In this document: positions 58,318 to 64,000 of the stretch, one piece after another
Layout: the number at the start of each line of letters is the position of its first letter
How positions within the stretch are numbered: the first letter of the stretch is position 1
Assembly: GCA_947685225.1 (NCBI GenBank)
Contig: CANTUV010000062.1
Span: 10,746,501 to 10,810,500, forward strand
Source of the DNA: Garcia nutans
Taxonomy: Eukaryota; Streptophyta; Magnoliopsida; Malpighiales; Euphorbiaceae
Direction: 5' to 3'
DNA: 64,000 nucleotides
The notes under the pieces: generated by a model
The model's input: the letters and a program-made list of their open reading frames with translations, nothing else
Database searches by the model: none
What the model was told of the DNA's origin: nothing
Position numbers and translations under genes: made by a program

Positions 58318-58774
58318 TTTTAGTTTTTAACTATTACACGTATATAAAAAAATAAAATTTAATAAATTTCATATAAATTTAATAAAAAAATTATATATAA
58401 CTCATTGTAAAAATTAATCTTAACACAAACACACAATTAAAATACAAAATTATATTTTAAATTCAAATATAATCCATCAAAATAATTTATTATATATAAT
58501 TTATAATTTTATTGTATATTTTATAAAATTATGTATATAATTTATGTATAATATATATAATTTATACATAATTTATAATTAATATATATATTATAATATA
58601 ATTATAAATTTATAATTATTTATATATTTAATATATATATATATTGTTAACTAATTGGTTCGGTTGATTTTTTAATAATAAAAACCAAAACTAAAACTGA
58701 AAATTAAAAAATTTTAAAATTAAAATCTCTAAACCTAAACCGTCCGTTTGTCTAACCAAAATTTTTGGCTTGAT
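58318..58774. other. AT-rich stretch around the LINE and MITE insertions
   Basis: Possibly the body of an older hAT-like element (TAGGTGT at about 57292 and ACACCTA ending about 59399), in which both the LINE and the Harbinger MITE sit. No 8 bp duplication seen, so not annotated as an element. Confidence 0.25.
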
Positions 58775-58777
58775 TTA

Positions 58778-59358
58778 GAGGGTGTTTCTCAAAACTGGAG
58801 CTTTTCAGCTTATTGTAAATAAATGATTTTTAGATTATAATCAGATTTAAAAAAAGCAGTTAAGCGTTTCTGTAAACTAGTTAATAATCAGCTGATAATC
58901 AATTTATAATCAGTTAAGTGTTTCTGTAAAATCAGCTTATAATCAATTTTTAATTGCAGAAACTGCCAAAATGACCAAACTGTCCCTGAGTTTATTTATT
59001 GTATAAAAATAATTTTTTAAATATCAATTCAAAATTTATTTTGCAATAATAATAATAATAAAAAAATTTATTTAAGAAGAAACGTAAAAAAATTTTTGAT
59101 GGGAACTAAATTGTATAGGGTGAGCAAATTTGAAATATTGAAGATTAGGTATGGATAGTATGGTCTTTTACTTGGTCAAAACTGCTTAAAAAATAAGTGC
59201 TTAAAAAAAAGTAGCAAAATCCAACTTTTAAAAAACTGATTATAATCAGATTATAATCTACTATTTAAGTTTTCAGAAACACTTAAATAAACAACTTATA
59301 ATCTAAAAACTGCTTATAATCAGTTTTGACCAGCTTTTAAGTTTTGAGAAACACCCTC
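58778..59358. mobile_element. Tourist-like (PIF/Harbinger) MITE, 581 bp
   Basis: Perfect 19 bp inverted ends starting GAGGGTGTTTCTCAAAACT (58778 and the complement ending 59358) with a TTA duplication on both sides (58775-58777 and 59359-59361). Subterminal blocks rich in ATAATCAG/CTGATTAT repeat in both orientations. No transposase. Confidence 0.85.
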
Positions 59359-59361
59359 TTA

Positions 59362-60581
59362 ATAATTTTCGATTTAATTGGTTTTTTTGAACACCTATAC
59401 GAGTAACAACCATATTACAAATATCAAACATGAACCAAAAGTCTCAATCATCCTTGGATATTAGAAAAGAAAGAGATGAGGGGAGAGAATACTGAAAAGG
59501 CCAAATTTGAAGCTAATGGAAATAAAGCTCAGATGGGACCTTGAAGGAGAGCTGAAATGAGATGATATGCATCTTCACAAACTGGCTGAAAAGCAAAAGG
59601 AACGACCAAGACAACACTAGGGATAGGTAAAAGAGCACAACAACTTATAAAATAAAAAAGAAAATGGAATTTCTTCTACAAACAAAAAGATCATTGGTGG
59701 CCTTAAATCTCGGCACTAGCTCTTTTACCTATAAGACACATAAGGTAAAATTTGGAACTAAACCAAGCAAAACCTATAAGACAAGAAAGAAAATAATAAA
59801 AAACTAATAGAAAGAATGGGAGGTCTAGGGTTGTCACCGATTATTTAACTGATAACAACCCTAGACCAAGACTAAAGCTAGAGAAAGAGACCCTCTGGCG
59901 AGAGAAAAAAAAAACTTTTTATTAATATTTTTTCTGTTAAACACAGTATGGGCTCTTGGGTAAAGTAAAATAAGCCCTCCCTTAAATTTAGGTTTTCAAA
60001 ACAAATATATGCCCTATTTTTTATATAAAAAAAATATTTCTTAATTAAATCATTTATCAAAATTATATCAAATAGAAAAATATAAATTTAAAAGGTAGGC
60101 TCCCAAAATATTTTTTATTGTTATAAATTTATTTTCTTATAACTCATAAAAATTTAATTATGTCAACTACAAAAAATAAAATTGGCTATTTAAAATTTCC
60201 AAAAAAAAAAAAGAAGAGAATTAAAATTTTAATACAATTTCAAATGGAGCTCTTGATAATTTTTTTACATGTAATAAAAAAATAGAATATAAAATATTTG
60301 CGAATTTTCCTTAAATGAATTGATTAACAATTCAAATACATTGCAAATATTTTTTTTTTGAATTTTAATAAATTAAAAAAATTGTATTATTGTCTTTTTA
60401 TTTAGGTCTCTAAACTTCTTGAGCTGACTCCAATTAGATTCAATACCAAAATTCCAATTTGTGACCAAAGGATCAAAGGAGGCATTTGAAATCACAAGTT
60501 CTCAAATCTAATTTACTTTGGCACAGAAGTACAGGCATGGGCGGATGTAGGGGGCCTTGGACTCCCTCTCCTAACCCAGCT

Positions 60582-60623
<42 letters not shown>

Positions 60624-60744
60624 TAGATATTTAAAATATTTTTACACCCTATAAATATTTAAAAATATAAGTTTAATAAGTAATTTTATTATTTTAACTT
60701 TATAGCAATGTTATTATTACTTACCACTGAATAATATTATAATA
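59362..60744. other. Non-coding stretch
   Basis: No gene recognised. The patch 59420-59720 is less AT-rich without a clear frame. A transposon-like end (gcatgggcggatgtaggggg, 60535-60554) is followed by (AC)n and (TA)n microsatellites at 60581-60624, with no partner end found. Confidence 0.3.
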
Positions 60745-61800
60745 ATGTCATCGCTTTATTTCAAAAATATATATTTTATTTTATTTTTTTAAAATAATCT
60801 TAATTATTTAATTATATAGGAGGAATGTTTAAAATATATTACAATAGTTAAAAGTAAAATTAAAGAGTAAAAATATACAAAAAGTAATTGTCAAGATCAT
60901 ATATAATTATATCATTATATGAAGTGTAATTAAGTATTAAAATAAATTGATAGATTATTTGATAGGTTATATGATCATAGCAATATATGTTTTAATTTTA
61001 TAATTGACAATATATTCAAAATATAAGCAAACTTCACGTGATGAGTATTACATTATAAGTTAGGCTAATAAAATCAATTATATGTATTATTTATAATTAA
61101 TAATTATCATAATACATAAATATTAATATTAATTATAATTTTAATATAAAATATAAATTTATGTTCTTATATATAAATATATGTATATATTTACATTTAT
61201 ATGCCAATGATATTATTTAAAATTTATTTTTGGCATCCACAAAATGCATTTTTATCTATTAATTACTTTTTATTTTGTCTTATTAAATTATAGAAAATAA
61301 TATTTTTTTATAAAATTATTTCAATAATTTATAAAATAAAATTAATATTTAGTTGTCAAAGGAGATAAATATTTTATTATTTTATGAGTTTAATTTTTTT
61401 CTTCAATAAATAAAAAATGATTTCTTTTATTTTCTTTAATTTTTTTAATATACACTAAGATTTTATTCTACTCGTGCAATAAAAAAATATAAACATTAAA
61501 AAAAATAATTTGAGTTAATAGACTTATTAACATAGTGACTCATGATCTGACTAAAAGAACCGTTCTAAGTGCACATCTTCAGTATTTGAATCTTGTTTAC
61601 AATTGCATTATAATAGCTTTGAGTTATAATCTTCTGTAAAAAAGTATTATTGCATCAAAAAAATTTGAGTCGGTATTTTTTTCTCTTCGATTATTTTTTA
61701 AAATTATAAAAAATAAAAAATTTTAGACAATTTAATTATTAATTACTTGTACATTTTTATAAATTATAGAAGTAAAAAAAAAACTAATTTTGATTTGGTC
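60745..61800. repeat. ~1.05 kb dispersed repeat, copy 1
   Basis: Aligns with 62620-63673 in the same orientation over its whole length; shared blocks include aatattaatattaattata, aaaatttatttttggcatcc and ttttgatttggtca/ttttgatttggtta. Starts TGTCAT and ends GGTCA. Identity looks like about 85%. Confidence 0.8.
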
Positions 61801-61801
61801 A

Positions 61802-61835
<34 letters not shown>

Positions 61836-62619
61836 TGTTACTTCAATACAATGTATTAGCCATTTTTTTATACTTATTAATAAGGAATTATTTTACTATA
61901 AATCAGCTTTGGCAATAAACAATTATTTTAAATGGTGATGTTAATTTTATAGCCAGGCAGCTATTTCAGCAATCAAAAAGTGATTTTTTTAAATAAGTAT
62001 TCATTAACTAAGATATATCATAATAAATTGATAACATGATGATACCCATCGTTTTCCACCTAAAAAAGCTATTTGTAATTGTGGTTGTTCCTTATTATCT
62101 GAATTGTAAAAGATCATGAGATTGTTTTGCTAAGCTGTTATAGTTCGGTGCTGGTGGCTAGTGTAACTGTTTATACGTATCTGTTTTTGGATAGGGTTTA
62201 GATTTTAAAAATACTAAATATTAATTTTTTTAATATTTTAATTATAATTTTAAATTATTAATTTTTTTGAATAAATTTTAAATTATTAATGCAAACTCAT
62301 AATATAAAGTAGAATACATATATATTTTTTAAATATTGATAATTAAAAGCAATAATCAAAGATTTTATGGAAATATGTATATGGAAATTAATGGAGGCAC
62401 CAAATTTGCATAAAAATCAGTTTGACCGTTGGATTCAAAGCCAGATTTGCAATCAAAGGGGCCGCAATTCGGCAATATATTATAATCCTGAGCACGTGAA
62501 TTTTGTACACGTGCCTATTTATTATTGGCCAATAACATAATCTAAGTAATAGAAAGAAAGAATATGGGCAAAATGGGATGGATAGTGAATTTTCCCTTCT
62601 CCTTTGAAGTATAAAACTA
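61801..62619. other. Spacer between the two repeat copies
   Basis: No gene. Two CACGTG motifs 16 bp apart (about 62492 and 62508) are followed by attggccaat at about 62524-62533. It may be a promoter remnant, but no coding sequence follows. Confidence 0.3.
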
Positions 62620-63673
62620 GAATGATGTCATTGTTTCACATTGAAAATATATAGTTTTTATTTTATTTTATAAAATAATTTTAATCATTAATTATATAAA
62701 AAATATTTAAAATATATTATAACAGTTAAAAGTAAAATTAAAGAGTAAATAAAATATATAAAAAGTGCATATCAAAATCATATATAATTATAACATTATA
62801 TAAAGTGCAATTAGGTGCTATGGTAAATTAATAGATTAGCCGATATATTATATAATCTTAATAATAGAGATTTCAATTTTACACTTGAAACACAGATAAA
62901 CTTTACGTAATGAGTGTTATATTATAAGTTAGACTAATTAAATTAATTATATGTGCCATTTATAATTAATAATTATCATAATACATAAATATTAATATTA
63001 ATTATAATTTTAATATAAAATATAAATTTATATCCTTATATACAAATGTGTATATATTTATATTTATATGTCAATGATGCCATTTAAAATTTATTTTTGG
63101 TATCCACCATATTCATTTTTATTTCTTAATTACTTTTTTATTTTGTCTAATTAAATTATAGAAAATATTATTTTTCTTCATAAAATTATTTCAATAACTT
63201 ATTAAATAAAATTAATATTTAGTTGCAAGAAGAGATAAATATTTTACTATTTTATGGGTTTACTTTTTCCTTCAATAAATGAAAAATGGTTTATTTTTAT
63301 TTTTTTAATTTTTTAAGGTATACTAAGATTTTATTCAACTCATGCAATAAAATATGCAAATACATATAAAAATATTTTGAGTTAATAGATTATTAATATG
63401 ACAACTCATGATATGGTTAGAGTAACCGTTCCAAGTAGAAGTTTTCAGTATTGAAATTCTGCTTTTAATTGTATTATAAAGCTTTAAATTATGATCTTCA
63501 GTAATAAAGTATTATTGTATTAAAAAAAATTTGAATTGATATTTCTTTTTTCTCTTCAATCATTATTTAAAGTTATAAAAAATAAAAAAACTTGGATATT
63601 TTTTTTTTTGAAGAGTTATACGTTTTTATAAATTATAGAAGTAAAAAAAGAAAGTAATTTTGATTTGGTTATT
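62620..63673. repeat. ~1.05 kb dispersed repeat, copy 2
   Basis: Direct-orientation partner of 60745-61800. The 0.8 kb between them has no primer site or polypurine tract, so they are not obviously LTRs of one element. Confidence 0.8.
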
Positions 63674-64000
63674 TTTATATTACTTAATAGTATAAATATA
63701 TTGCAAAGAAGCCTAATATATAGATATATATAATATATTAATTTATTAATAGATCATTCTAAAAATACTATTTTAAAAAATATAAATTTCAAGATTAATT
63801 AAATGAATAAAAAATATAAATTATATTTATGATTATAATAAAATATAATTTTATAAAAAATTTTACTTTTATTCATACAATCTAAAACTAATATATTAAT
63901 GCACATTAATATATTAAAATTTTTATATGATTTATCATAATACAGATTAATCTAAAATTAATAAATTATTTATACTATATAAATTCAAGAACTAAACTAT
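63674..64000. other. AT-rich end of window
   Basis: Nothing recognised. Confidence 0.4.

Noticed and set aside
60745..63673. Full LTR retrotransposon with the two 1 kb repeats as LTRs
   Set aside because: No primer-binding site, polypurine tract or matching 5 bp flanks (aataa and ttttt) were seen.

Overview
The window is AT-rich nuclear DNA of a flowering plant, most likely a eudicot. This rests on the repeat content (Ty1/copia and Ty3/gypsy LTR elements, plant L1-type LINEs with an RNase H domain, hAT, Mutator-like and PIF/Harbinger elements) and on the host gene remnants (GH17-X8 glucanase, heavy-metal-associated protein, plant phosphofructokinase). I see no intact host gene, no tRNA or rRNA gene and no CRISPR array. 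The long ORFs are mostly transposon polyproteins.

Layout. 1-5.6 kb is a nest: a minus-strand LINE carries a 464 bp hAT MITE (8 bp duplication) in its endonuclease region, and a collapsed Ty3-like element lies on its other side, itself invaded by a minus-strand LTR. 6.8-7.7 kb is a broken heavy-metal-associated (HMA) gene split by a 516 bp hAT-type element made of seven hairpins. 7.9-13.7 kb holds more hAT-type elements, a 5'-truncated LINE with a 17 bp target duplication, and a phosphofructokinase gene fragment. 16.6-21.8 kb is a decayed copia element. 22-30 kb is mainly minus-strand copia debris plus a ~1 kb minisatellite and a tRNA-type SINE. 30-32.4 kb has two inverted-repeat elements. 35.7-38 kb is a plus-strand LINE holding a solo LTR with a perfect TGAGA duplication. 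39-43.4 kb is a truncated gypsy element with a long, internally repetitive LTR. 43.5-45.7 kb is a Mutator-like element that appears to have captured part of the U11/U12-31K minor-spliceosome gene and carries a nested hAT MITE. 46.6-55.7 kb is a GH17 beta-1,3-glucanase plus X8 gene cut by a 6.1 kb copia element (two 486 bp LTRs, TTAAT duplication). 57.4-58.3 kb is a LINE fragment with an internal inversion typical of twin priming. 58.8-59.4 kb is a Tourist-like MITE. 60.7-63.7 kb contains two diverged direct copies of a ~1 kb repeat.

The sequence therefore reads as a transposon graveyard in which several host genes have been split, copied or eroded. Many insertions can be dated relative to each other because their boundaries and target duplications are readable. 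Family assignments come from reading motifs by eye; no database search was run.
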